Source of the DNA: SUG2458 sp051872335
GTDB lineage: Bacteria; Bacillota_I; Bacilli_A; RFN20; CAG-826
Direction of reading: 5' to 3'
Length of the DNA: 64,000 bases
NCBI GenBank assembly: GCA_051872335.1
Contig: JBJEDT010000041.1
Coordinates: forward strand, 1-64,000
The notes under the pieces are model-generated. The model was not told the origin of the DNA. It saw only the letters and a list, made by a program, of their open reading frames with translations, and searched no databases. Positions 51,984-60,859 of the stretch are shown here, one piece after another; position 1 is the first letter of the stretch; each line of letters begins with the position of its first letter. The translations under genes were made by a program, and so were the position numbers.

Positions 51984-53306
51984 TTATTTTCCTGAAACTG
52001 CAATACTTTCTATATATAAAGAAGGACATGCAATTGAAGAAGGCATTAATTTAATATCACTACCAACTTCTTTAATTTGCTTAAACATATCAAATAAGTT
52101 TCCAGCAATAGTAATTAAATTTACAGGAGTTGTTCTTTTACCATCTTCGATTAAGTAACCTTTAGCTTGTAATGAGAAGTTGCCAGATTGAGCATTCATA
52201 CCAGAGTGAAGACCTTCTACTTCTGTAATATAAATACCTTTTCCTACACTAGCAAATAATTCATCTAAAGTTTTAGAACCTGGTTCAACTTGGATATTAA
52301 CAGTTGAGGTACTAATTGATCCAGTTGCTCCTGCTCTATAACCATTACCTGTAGATTCAACGCCATCTTTAGCAGCTGTTGTTAAATTGTATAAATATGT
52401 TTTTAAAACACCTTTATCAATTAATGTCTTATTTTTAACAGCAACACCTTCATCATCGAAATATCTAAAGAAACAGTTTTTTGTTAATGGTGATTCTTTA
52501 ACTGTGAGACAAGTTGATGCAACAACTTGTTCTAATTTATCTGCTAAAACAGAAGATTTTTTTTGTACTTCTTCAGCAACGATACTATGAATATAGAAGG
52601 ATAATAATGAAGCAGCAACATGTCTATCTAAAATACAAGGATATTGTGCACTATCACATGGAGCTCCACCAAATTGATCAATTGCATCTTTATATGCTTT
52701 TTCTGCAAGTTCATCGATATTTAATTCTTTAAGATTTGTGTTGAAATACATATCTCCACCAGTCTTAATTTCTTCACCCTTCTTTGCAACTACATATACA
52801 TAGATTACAACATAGTTTGATTTGCTTGATAATTCTAGTGAGTGAGAATTGACAAGTGTAGTTTCTTCAACAGCTTCACTATATGAAATTTCAACATCAG
52901 TGACGAATTCTTTTTCTTTTAGTTTCTTTTCTAATTCACGAGTAATATTGATTTTTGTAGTTTCATCTGTTTCTTGAACAGAAGAATCAAAAACTTCACC
53001 TTTTTCATAATGTTCTGAACCTTTAAAAATTACAGGTAAGTCAGTACTTGAAATAAAATGTGAATTTTCTTTTACTTGTTTAGCTAAAAAGCATGGAGAA
53101 GATTCATCTACTTTTTCAGTGAAAGCATAACCCATTTTTCCTTCAAAAATTCCACGTGCTGAAGTTGTACCACTATCAGCAATTGTATAACCACTAATTT
53201 CTCCTCTAAATAATTCAAATGAGAATCTATAGTTTTTTGATACATATAATTCGTATTCTTGAATACCAGCATTTTTTGCTTCTTCAAAGTATTTTTCAAA
53301 TGCCAT
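51984..53306 (-). CDS. pmbA: TldD/PmbA-family metalloprotease subunit, PmbA type
   Basis: The protein has 440 residues. It has the TldE/PmbA fold without a HExxxH motif, as expected for the non-catalytic partner. QEYELYVSKNYRFSFELFRGE, GRAG-like turn GNGYRAGATGSIS, and GMNAQSGNFSLQAKGYLIEDGKRTTPV are characteristic. It forms the protease pair with TldD, which is upstream with no intergenic gap. In other bacteria the pair processes ribosomal peptide antibiotics such as microcin B17 and degrades unfolded peptides. Confidence 0.9.
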   Translation of the reverse strand: MAFEKYFEEAKNAGIQEYELYVSKNYRFSFELFRGEISGYTIADSGTTSARGIFEGKMGYAFTEKVDESSPCFLAKQVKENSHFISSTDLPVIFKGSEHYEKGEVFDSSVQETDETTKINITRELEKKLKEKEFVTDVEISYSEAVEETTLVNSHSLELSSKSNYVVIYVYVVAKKGEEIKTGGDMYFNTNLKELNIDELAEKAYKDAIDQFGGAPCDSAQYPCILDRHVAASLLSFYIHSIVAEEVQKKSSVLADKLEQVVASTCLTVKESPLTKNCFFRYFDDEGVAVKNKTLIDKGVLKTYLYNLTTAAKDGVESTGNGYRAGATGSISTSTVNIQVEPGSKTLDELFASVGKGIYITEVEGLHSGMNAQSGNFSLQAKGYLIEDGKRTTPVNLITIAGNLFDMFKQIKEVGSDIKLMPSSIACPSLYIESIAVSGK

Positions 53307-54701
53307 TTAGATAGCACCTCCTCTACCACCAACAGTAATTTCTTTTACTCTTATAGTTGGTTCACCAACATCAGCAGGAATACTACCTGAAGCAGCACCA
53401 CACATACCTTGACCTCTTAATAGATCTTTACCAACCATATCAATTTCTTTTAGAATGCTTCCACCATTACCAATTAAAGTTGCTCCTTTAACTGGATAAG
53501 TGATTTTTCCATCTTCAATCATATATCCTTCAGTAACAGCAAAATTGAAGTCACCTGTTGTTGGGTTAACTGAGCCACCACCTAGTGATTTAGCATATAA
53601 TCCATATTTTGTAGCAGCAATCATTTCTTCGACAGTTGAATCACCTGCACAAATAAATGTATTTGACATACGTGAAGTTGGTTCATATTTATAAGATTCA
53701 CGTCTACATGCACCATTTCCTGGCATACCCATTCTACGACCATTGAAATCATCGATTAAGTAATTTTGTAAAATACCATCTTTAATTAGAAGATTACATT
53801 GAGTTGGATTTCCTTCATCGTCGATATTTCCTGAACCCCAACCATTTTCAATAGTGCCATCATCAATTGCACTAACTAGTGGAGAAGCAATTTGTTGTCC
53901 AAGTTTATCTGAGAAAATTGATAGTTTTTTAGATACTGAACTTGCTTCTAGACCATGTCCACATGCTTCGTGGAAGATAACTCCACCAAATCCATTACCT
54001 AAAATAACAGGCATTTTTCCACTAGGACATTCTTTTGCACTTAACATTGTAATTGCTACTTCAGCAGTTTCTTTTGCAAGTGCTTTATAGTCGATATCAT
54101 CGGTAAAGAATTCCATACCTTTTTGAGCACCTGGTCCATTATAAAATGTTTCAATTAATCCATTTTCTGAAGCCATTGCAATTAAGAAAAGACGACCTCT
54201 TGCTCTGAAGTCATGATGTTCATGTCCCTTAGAATTAAAAATTGTAACTGATTTTGCATTATCAACAAAATTAGCTTGTGTACGAACGATTCGTGGATCA
54301 TGTGAAGACATAATTTCACTAGCTTCTTTAAGCATATTAATTTTTTCTTCTTTTGAAACTTCACTTAGTAAACGTCTACTTTTATGAGCACCTTTGTTTT
54401 CTATAAGTGTAATTTCATTAACAGTTAATTTTCTTTCTTCTGAAAATGATTTAGATAGTGAACTGGCAAGTTTTAAAAGACTTTGTTCTGAAAGATCGTT
54501 TGTGTAACCATAAACACTTTGAAGTTTATTTAATAAACGAATTCCAGCACCATAGGTAATACCAGCGTTAATAGTTTTAACTGCACCATTATCCATAGCG
54601 ATAGAATTTGTTTGAACTTCTTCAAGATAGATTTCAGCAAAGTCTGCACCTGTAGCAAGAGCTGTGTTTAAAACATTCTTAGCTATTTCTTTAGAAATCA
54701 T
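53307..54701 (-). CDS. tldD: TldD metalloprotease
   Basis: The protein has 464 residues. The zinc site FHEACGHGLEA gives HExxxH, the TldD mark. SSHDPRIVRTQANFVDN, PGNGACRRESYKYEPTSRMSNT and GGGSVNPTTGDFNFAV are also typical. It is the catalytic half of the TldD/PmbA complex; pmbA starts at the base after its stop. The substrate here is unknown. No RiPP precursor was seen nearby, so it may do general peptide turnover. The next gene is divergent. Confidence 0.92.
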   Translation of the reverse strand: MISKEIAKNVLNTALATGADFAEIYLEEVQTNSIAMDNGAVKTINAGITYGAGIRLLNKLQSVYGYTNDLSEQSLLKLASSLSKSFSEERKLTVNEITLIENKGAHKSRRLLSEVSKEEKINMLKEASEIMSSHDPRIVRTQANFVDNAKSVTIFNSKGHEHHDFRARGRLFLIAMASENGLIETFYNGPGAQKGMEFFTDDIDYKALAKETAEVAITMLSAKECPSGKMPVILGNGFGGVIFHEACGHGLEASSVSKKLSIFSDKLGQQIASPLVSAIDDGTIENGWGSGNIDDEGNPTQCNLLIKDGILQNYLIDDFNGRRMGMPGNGACRRESYKYEPTSRMSNTFICAGDSTVEEMIAATKYGLYAKSLGGGSVNPTTGDFNFAVTEGYMIEDGKITYPVKGATLIGNGGSILKEIDMVGKDLLRGQGMCGAASGSIPADVGEPTIRVKEITVGGRGGAI

Positions 54702-54731
54702 AAAATTCCTCCTTCAATATTTAATAAATTT

Positions 54732-54797
54732 TTATTAAATGTTATTATATACTTAATTAAGTAGTTTGTCATCAAATTAACATTTAATAATTTTTTT
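54732..54797 (+). promoter_or_regulatory. leader inverted repeat before the MacB-like gene, possible attenuator
   Basis: TTATTAAATGTT (54732-54743) and AACATTTAATAA (54779-54790) are perfect 12-bp arms followed by seven T (54791-54797). The palindrome TACTTAATTAAGTA (54750-54763) lies between them. There is no plus-strand gene upstream for it to terminate. It may be an attenuator of the exporter gene, or overlapping operators. Confidence 0.4.
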
Positions 54798-54814
54798 AGA
54801 AGGGAGTGATGGCA

Positions 54815-57148
54815 ATGATTTGTTTATCTCATATAGTTAAAACTTATAAAACTGGTGGTAGAGAAGTAAAAGCTGTTAATGATATTTCTTTGTCTTTTAG
54901 AAAGAATGAATTCGTTGCTATACTTGGACCTTCTGGTTGTGGTAAAACTACTCTTTTAAATATAATTGGTGCTCTTGATGAAAAAGACAGTGGAGATATT
55001 TTTGTTAATGGAGTTTCAACAGAAAAATTTACAAGTCGAGATTGGGATGCATATCGTAATAACGAAATAGGATTTGTTTTTCAAAATTATTATTTAATTC
55101 CACAACTTAATATTTACGATAATATCGGATTAACATTGAAGATTTCTAATAAAAAAGAAGAATACCATGAAAAGGTCATGGCTGTTATTAAAAAAGTTGG
55201 CTTAGAAGGTTTAGAGAAAAAATATCCTAATCAACTATCTGGAGGACAATGTCAAAGAGTTGCTATTGCTCGTGCTTTGATTAATAATCCTACAGTTGTT
55301 TTAGCTGATGAACCTACAGGAGCTCTTGATTCTAAAACAGCTACTCAAATTATGGAATTACTTCAAGAAATTTCCCAAGAACATTTAGTTATTATGGTTA
55401 CTCATAATAAAGAACATGCTGTTACATATTGTAGTAGAGTTATCGAGCTATTAGATGGTGAAATGGTTAATGATACAAATCCATATAATCAAGAAAAAGA
55501 AGATGAGTCATATGATGCTAATCATGTACATATGTCATTTGGTACGGCATTGAAACTATCTTTTAAAAATATTTGGTCAAAGAAATTTAGAAATATTTTA
55601 ACGGTTATTGCTTCAAGTGTTGGAATCGTTTCGGTTGGTTTAATTTTATCGATGCGAGAAGGAATAGGTAAATATGTTAAAGAAGTTCAACAAAATGCTT
55701 TAGGTGATTATCCTGTTATTGTCACTTCTTATTTAAAAACATCTTCAGTTGCTAAAGAAGAGGAATATGATAAATTTCCAGAAGATGAAAATGTTTTAAT
55801 CGAATTTTCTGATTCTTTATATACAAACGTTAATACGATGACTGATGATTTTTTAAATTATATGGATAAATTAGATCCAAGTTTGTATACTACTAAAAAA
55901 ACTAATTCAATTATCAAATTTAACTTAGTAACTGAAGTAGTTGAGGATTCATATGCATATGTAAAAAACACATATTTCAGTGAAATTTGTGATAATAATA
56001 TTGTCGTTGAATCACAATATGATGTTTTAAAAGGCAGACTTCCTAAAGCATATAATGAATTTGCTTTAGTAGTTGATGAATATAATAGATTAAATTTTTA
56101 TACTTTAAATGGTCTTGGTTATGACGTATCAACTGATACACAAATTTCATTTGATAATATATTAAGCAAAGAATACAAATTTGTATCAAATGATCATTGG
56201 TATCGATATAGTGAATCAAAAGGTTATTATGTCCGTAATACAAGCAATTCATATAAAGATTTATATGATATGTCTTCGGAAACTTTTAAAGTAACTTGTA
56301 TCTTGCGTTTAAAAGAAAATGCTTATAGCAGTTCATTATTATCTAATGGTATGTTATATACAGGAAGTTTTGTTGAATTTGTTAAGCAACAATCTCTTGC
56401 CAGTGAAATTACACAAAAGCAAATTGAAATGGGTTTCGATTATGATGTCTTTGATGGTCAACCTATTGAAGATTATCAAGATTCATCAGGAACATCATAT
56501 TCTAAAGATTATTTTTACGAATCTAATTTATCAACTTTAGGAGCAACTGCTACTATTACTAGAATTTATTATTACACTGATTCTTTTGAGGATCGTGCGC
56601 ATATTCAAAGTTACATAGCTAAATATAATCCAGATACTGATCCACCTACAATTGTTAGAGTGAAAGATTATATTGAATCTGTTACTTCTGAATTTTCAGA
56701 TTTAGTTAGTGTTTTTACAAACGTTTTACTAATTATTTCTTGTGTATCATTATTTGTTGCTGCGATTATGATTGCGATAATTTCATATATTTCAGTCCTT
56801 GAACGTAAGAAAGAAATTGGTCTTTTACGTGCGCTGGGAGCAAGGCGAAAAGATGTTTTACTGATGTTTTTAAGTGAGAATGCTTTCATAGGAATTATTG
56901 CTGGTGCTCTGGGTGTAATTGGAGCAATGCTTTTGTGTAAACCTGTTTCTAAATTAGTTGTCAATCTAATTGGAATGTATGGTAATAGTGGAGTACTTGG
57001 TTCAGCTACTTTAAACTTAACACGTTTTGAATGGTATATAGGACCAATATTAGTAATTTTATCAATTGTTATTAATGTCGTCGCTGGTTTAATTCCTGCT
57101 ATAAACGGATGTAGAAAACCTGCAATCAATGCTTTACGAAGCGAATAA
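54815..57148 (+). CDS. MacB-like ABC exporter, ATPase-permease fusion
   Basis: The start is ATG 54815, eight bases after AGGGAG; the GTG at 54806 is inside that site. The protein has 777 residues. The N-terminal ATPase (1-225) has Walker A GPSGCGKTT, signature LSGGQCQR and Walker B VVLADEPTGALD. A first membrane segment (about 262-282) is followed by an extracellular part of about 330 residues and three C-terminal segments with the FtsX/MacB permease signature (VLERKKEIGLLRALGARRKD). Such exporters move peptides, toxins or lipoprotein substrates. No partner protein is encoded beside it. Confidence 0.9.
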   Translation: MICLSHIVKTYKTGGREVKAVNDISLSFRKNEFVAILGPSGCGKTTLLNIIGALDEKDSGDIFVNGVSTEKFTSRDWDAYRNNEIGFVFQNYYLIPQLNIYDNIGLTLKISNKKEEYHEKVMAVIKKVGLEGLEKKYPNQLSGGQCQRVAIARALINNPTVVLADEPTGALDSKTATQIMELLQEISQEHLVIMVTHNKEHAVTYCSRVIELLDGEMVNDTNPYNQEKEDESYDANHVHMSFGTALKLSFKNIWSKKFRNILTVIASSVGIVSVGLILSMREGIGKYVKEVQQNALGDYPVIVTSYLKTSSVAKEEEYDKFPEDENVLIEFSDSLYTNVNTMTDDFLNYMDKLDPSLYTTKKTNSIIKFNLVTEVVEDSYAYVKNTYFSEICDNNIVVESQYDVLKGRLPKAYNEFALVVDEYNRLNFYTLNGLGYDVSTDTQISFDNILSKEYKFVSNDHWYRYSESKGYYVRNTSNSYKDLYDMSSETFKVTCILRLKENAYSSSLLSNGMLYTGSFVEFVKQQSLASEITQKQIEMGFDYDVFDGQPIEDYQDSSGTSYSKDYFYESNLSTLGATATITRIYYYTDSFEDRAHIQSYIAKYNPDTDPPTIVRVKDYIESVTSEFSDLVSVFTNVLLIISCVSLFVAAIMIAIISYISVLERKKEIGLLRALGARRKDVLLMFLSENAFIGIIAGALGVIGAMLLCKPVSKLVVNLIGMYGNSGVLGSATLNLTRFEWYIGPILVILSIVINVVAGLIPAINGCRKPAINALRSE

Positions 57149-57184
57149 AATATAAAATATTTATTTGTTATTTAAATTATTAAT

Positions 57185-57228
57185 ATAAAACAGTCTTTAT
57201 CATTTTCTTTTTTGTGCTACTGTTTTAT
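57185..57228 (+). promoter_or_regulatory. inverted repeat before the ABC exporter pair
   Basis: ATAAAACAG (57185-57193) and CTGTTTTAT (57220-57228), perfect 9-bp arms, 26-nt loop. Not followed by a T-tract. It may be an operator or a weak terminator. Confidence 0.35.
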
Positions 57229-57255
57229 AATTGCTTATAAAAGAAATGAGGTGAT

Positions 57256-59004
57256 ATGATGATATTTGGTAAACATATTAACAAATATTATCTTAAATAT
57301 TGGTATTTGTTTTTGCTAGGAATCATTTCTTTGGTTGTCGTTGATTATGCACAATTATTAATTCCATCTTTACTTGGTGATTTAGTAGAAAAAATCGAAC
57401 TTTATGGAGTAATCGAGCCAAAATATTTATTACAAATTATTGGGTACATGGCTTTGATTGCTTTAGTTATGTTTGTTGGTCGAGTTCTATGGAGAGTCAC
57501 TTTATTAAGAGGTTCTATATTTGTTGAATCTGATATACGAAAAGAAATGTTTGTCCACGCAGAACAAATGTCACAAAGATATTTTCAAAAGAATAAAACA
57601 GGTGCCTTAATGGCATTATTTACAAACGACTTAGAGACTATAAAAGAATCTATTAGTGATGGTACTATTTTTGCTGTTGATGCTTTGTTTTTAGGTACAA
57701 TGGCTTTTATAAAAATGGCTCAATTAAACTGGATTCTTGCTCTTATTTCAATAGCACCATTATTAGTTCTTGCAGCTTGTGGTTATATTGTTGGTAAGTT
57801 TATGGAAAAGAAATATCAATTTCGTCAAGAAGCTTATGAAAAGTTATCAGACTTTGCTCAAGAAAACTTTTCTGGTATTTCTGTTATTAAAGCTTTTGTA
57901 AAAGAGGCTCATGAATTAAGAACATTTACTAAATATAATAAAGCAAATCAAAAAGTTAATGTTGAATATGCTCGTTATACAACTATGCTTGATGTTTGTA
58001 TTGAATTGTTAATTGAATTATCAATTGTTTTAATCATTATTGTTGGTGGTTTTTATGTTTATGATGATAAATTTACAGCTGCTTCGATGATTGAATTTAT
58101 TGGTTTATTTGATGCTATTATTTGGCCAATGATTGCGTTTGCTCAAATTATTAATATTCATTCTAGAGGTAATACATCATTAAAAAGAGTTAGTGAACTT
58201 TTAAATGAAAAAGTAGAGATTCTTGATTATTTACCTTCTGATGTATCATGTATTAGTGGAGATATTGAATTTAAGAATTTCTCTTTTACATATCCTGATA
58301 GTGAAGTAACTTCTTTACATAATATCTCATTTAAAATTAATAAAGGTGAAACTATTGGTATTGTGGGTAAGATTGGTTGTGGTAAAACAACTTTAGTAAA
58401 TGTATTATTGCGTTTATATAATATTGAAGAAGGTACAATCTTTATTGATGGTGTTGACTTAATGAAAATGCCTATAAAATTATTACGAGATTCTATTGGT
58501 TATGTTCCACAAGATAATTTCTTGTTCTCTGATAAAGTAGGCAATAATATCCGTTTTGCGAATAAAAATATAAGTCAAGAAGAAACAGAAGACGCTGCAA
58601 GGTTTGCTGATGTTGATGAAAATATTAAGAATTTTGTTGATGGTTATAACACGATGGTTGGTGAAAGAGGAGTTACTTTATCCGGTGGCCAAAAACAAAG
58701 AATTTCAATTGCAAGAGCAATTGTAAAAGAGCCTTCGATTTTGATATTAGATGACTCTGTATCAGCCGTTGATGTTAAGACAGAAGAAAAGATCTTACAT
58801 AATATTAAAGAAAAACGTGCTGGTAAAACGACTATTATAGTTGCTTCACGTGTATCAACTGTTTCTCATTTAGATAAGATTTTAGTTTTAAAAGATGGAA
58901 CTATCGAAGCATTTGATTCACCATCAAATTTAATGAAGATTTCACCTACATATAAACGTATGGTTGAGCTTCAAGAACTAGAAAAAGAAGTGGAGGGTGA
59001 ATAG
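57256..59004 (+). CDS. heterodimeric ABC exporter, subunit 1
   Basis: The protein has 582 residues. Six membrane segments in the first 310 residues are followed by an ATPase with Walker A GKIGCGKTT, signature LSGGQKQR and Walker B ILILDDSVSAVD. The last is the degenerate-type site: the residue after the DD is Ser instead of the usual catalytic Glu (DDS for DEA). This is typical of the non-canonical half in YheI/MdlA-LmrC types, which pair with a canonical half. The partner starts 1 nt after its stop. Confidence 0.9.
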   Translation: MMIFGKHINKYYLKYWYLFLLGIISLVVVDYAQLLIPSLLGDLVEKIELYGVIEPKYLLQIIGYMALIALVMFVGRVLWRVTLLRGSIFVESDIRKEMFVHAEQMSQRYFQKNKTGALMALFTNDLETIKESISDGTIFAVDALFLGTMAFIKMAQLNWILALISIAPLLVLAACGYIVGKFMEKKYQFRQEAYEKLSDFAQENFSGISVIKAFVKEAHELRTFTKYNKANQKVNVEYARYTTMLDVCIELLIELSIVLIIIVGGFYVYDDKFTAASMIEFIGLFDAIIWPMIAFAQIINIHSRGNTSLKRVSELLNEKVEILDYLPSDVSCISGDIEFKNFSFTYPDSEVTSLHNISFKINKGETIGIVGKIGCGKTTLVNVLLRLYNIEEGTIFIDGVDLMKMPIKLLRDSIGYVPQDNFLFSDKVGNNIRFANKNISQEETEDAARFADVDENIKNFVDGYNTMVGERGVTLSGGQKQRISIARAIVKEPSILILDDSVSAVDVKTEEKILHNIKEKRAGKTTIIVASRVSTVSHLDKILVLKDGTIEAFDSPSNLMKISPTYKRMVELQELEKEVEGE

Positions 59005-59005
59005 T

Positions 59006-60787
59006 ATGAAAGAATTAGATAATGAAATTCGCACTATGAAAGACTCTGCTATTTTAAAGCGTACATTCCAGTATATTAAGCCACATATCCCAATGTTTCT
59101 ATTATCATTTTTATTAATGTTGATATTCATTGGAGTTCAAGCTTATGTTCCTATTTTATTTGGTAATGTTACAGCTTTAATTCTTGACCCAGCAGGGTTT
59201 GCATTAAATTCAGTCATTGTAATGGCTTTAGGTTATTTTGGATGTGTTGTGGGTTCTTTAATATTTGTTTATTTTAATACAATGCTTTTACAAAAAGTTG
59301 GACAAAAGATTGTTTTTACTTTAAGACAAGAAGTATTTACACATATTGAATCATTATCAATAGCTCAAATTAATAGTACTCCTGTCGGTAAATTTGTTAC
59401 TCGTGTAACCAGTGATACTAATGCAGTTAATGATTTGTATACAAACATATTAGTTAACTTATTAAAAAACGCAATATCTGTAGTTGTATATGCAGTAATG
59501 ATGTTTGTCTTAGATTGGCGAATCGCTTTAGTTATTATGATTTTTGTTCCAATTGTAACAATATTATCATTTATTTTTAGAAAATATTCTCGTGCTGCTT
59601 ATAGAGATGTTCGAAATAATATTTCAGCAATGAATGCTTTTTTATCGGAGAACATCTCAGGAATTAAAATTACACAAATATTTAATCAAGAAAAAAGAAA
59701 AGAAGAAGAATTTGATGAATGTAATAATAAATTAAAGAAAGCACAAGAAAAGCAAGTATTTGTTTTTGCATTATTTAGACCAGCAATTTTTGTTCTTTAT
59801 GTTTTTGCAGAAATGATTGTCTTGTATTTAGGTTTTAAACGTATAGGTATTGAATCTGATATTGCTATTTCATTTAATATTGTTTATTCACTTTATATGT
59901 ATGTAAGTAGGTTCTTCCAACCAATTCAAACTCTTGCTGATCAATTCAATGGTTTGCAAAGATGTTTTGCAGCTAGTGAAAGACTTTTCTTATTACTTGA
60001 TACCAAACCAGATTTACTAGATCAAGAAGATTCAATCGAACTTGAAAATATAAAAGGTGAAATTGAATTTAAAAATGTTTGGTTTGCTTATAAAGAAGAA
60101 GAATGGATTTTGAAAGATGTTTCATTTAAAGTTAATCCAAAAGAAACAGTGGCTTTTGTTGGTGCAACAGGTGCCGGAAAAACAACTATTTTAAGTTTAA
60201 TAGTTAGAAACTATGAAATTCAAAAAGGTCAAATTTTAATTGATGGAATTGATATAAAACATATAAAGATTCAATCATTAAGAAGAAACATTGGACAAAT
60301 GTTACAAGATGTTTTCTTATTTTCTGGAACATTAAAAGAAAATATTTCTTTAAGAGATGATTCAATAAATGATGCAGAAATTGAGGATGCTTGCAAGTAT
60401 GTTGGTGCTGATACATTTATTAATAAACTTGATAATAAATATGATTATGTACTACAAGAAAGAGGGGCTAACTTCTCGAGTGGACAAAGGCAGTTAATTT
60501 CTTTTGCAAGAACAATTGTTCATAAACCTAAGATTATGATTCTTGATGAAGCAACTTCAAATATTGATACCGAAACTGAAAAATTAATACAATCATCTTT
60601 AAATAAAATGATGAATATCGGCACAATGTTAATAGTTGCACATAGATTATCAACAATTCAACATGCTGATAAAATTATTGTTTTACAAAAAGGTGAAATT
60701 CTAGAATCTGGTACTCATCAAGAGTTACTAAAGAAAAAAGGTTATTATTATAATCTTTATAGGCTTCAATATGAAGGCGACCGATAG
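59006..60787 (+). CDS. heterodimeric ABC exporter, subunit 2
   Basis: The start is ATG 59006, 8 nt after GGAGGG; an in-frame GTG at 58997 lies inside the upstream gene. The protein has 593 residues. Six membrane segments are followed by an ATPase with Walker A GATGAGKTT, Walker B IMILDEATSNID (catalytic Glu present) and VAHRLSTIQ. The signature is SSGQRQ (FSSGQRQL) rather than LSGGQ. Together with subunit 1 it forms an exporter of the MdlAB/YheIH type with one good and one weak ATP site. Substrates are usually lipids or drugs. Confidence 0.9.
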   Translation: MKELDNEIRTMKDSAILKRTFQYIKPHIPMFLLSFLLMLIFIGVQAYVPILFGNVTALILDPAGFALNSVIVMALGYFGCVVGSLIFVYFNTMLLQKVGQKIVFTLRQEVFTHIESLSIAQINSTPVGKFVTRVTSDTNAVNDLYTNILVNLLKNAISVVVYAVMMFVLDWRIALVIMIFVPIVTILSFIFRKYSRAAYRDVRNNISAMNAFLSENISGIKITQIFNQEKRKEEEFDECNNKLKKAQEKQVFVFALFRPAIFVLYVFAEMIVLYLGFKRIGIESDIAISFNIVYSLYMYVSRFFQPIQTLADQFNGLQRCFAASERLFLLLDTKPDLLDQEDSIELENIKGEIEFKNVWFAYKEEEWILKDVSFKVNPKETVAFVGATGAGKTTILSLIVRNYEIQKGQILIDGIDIKHIKIQSLRRNIGQMLQDVFLFSGTLKENISLRDDSINDAEIEDACKYVGADTFINKLDNKYDYVLQERGANFSSGQRQLISFARTIVHKPKIMILDEATSNIDTETEKLIQSSLNKMMNIGTMLIVAHRLSTIQHADKIIVLQKGEILESGTHQELLKKKGYYYNLYRLQYEGDR

Positions 60788-60798
60788 GTCGTCTTTTA
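60776..60798 (+). terminator. terminator over the exporter stop codon
   Basis: GGCGACC (60776-60782), loop GATA, GGTCGTC (60787-60793), then TTTT. The stop codon lies in the loop/right arm. Confidence 0.75.
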
Positions 60799-60831
60799 TA
60801 ATGCATTATAAAGCATTAAAATTTAAAATAA

Positions 60832-60840
60832 TGTTATAAT
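60832..60840 (+). promoter_or_regulatory. extended -10 promoter of the Cu+ ATPase
   Basis: TGTTATAAT (60832-60840). A short inverted repeat AATGC (60800-60804) / GCATT (60813-60817) lies upstream. No CopY-type TACAxxTGTA box is seen. Confidence 0.5.
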
Positions 60841-60859
60841 AATTCCAGGTGGTGAATGT

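Noticed and set aside
56668..57129. 153-codon minus-strand frame opposite the MacB-like gene
   Set aside because: It is an antisense shadow of the FtsX-type membrane segments, without start signals.
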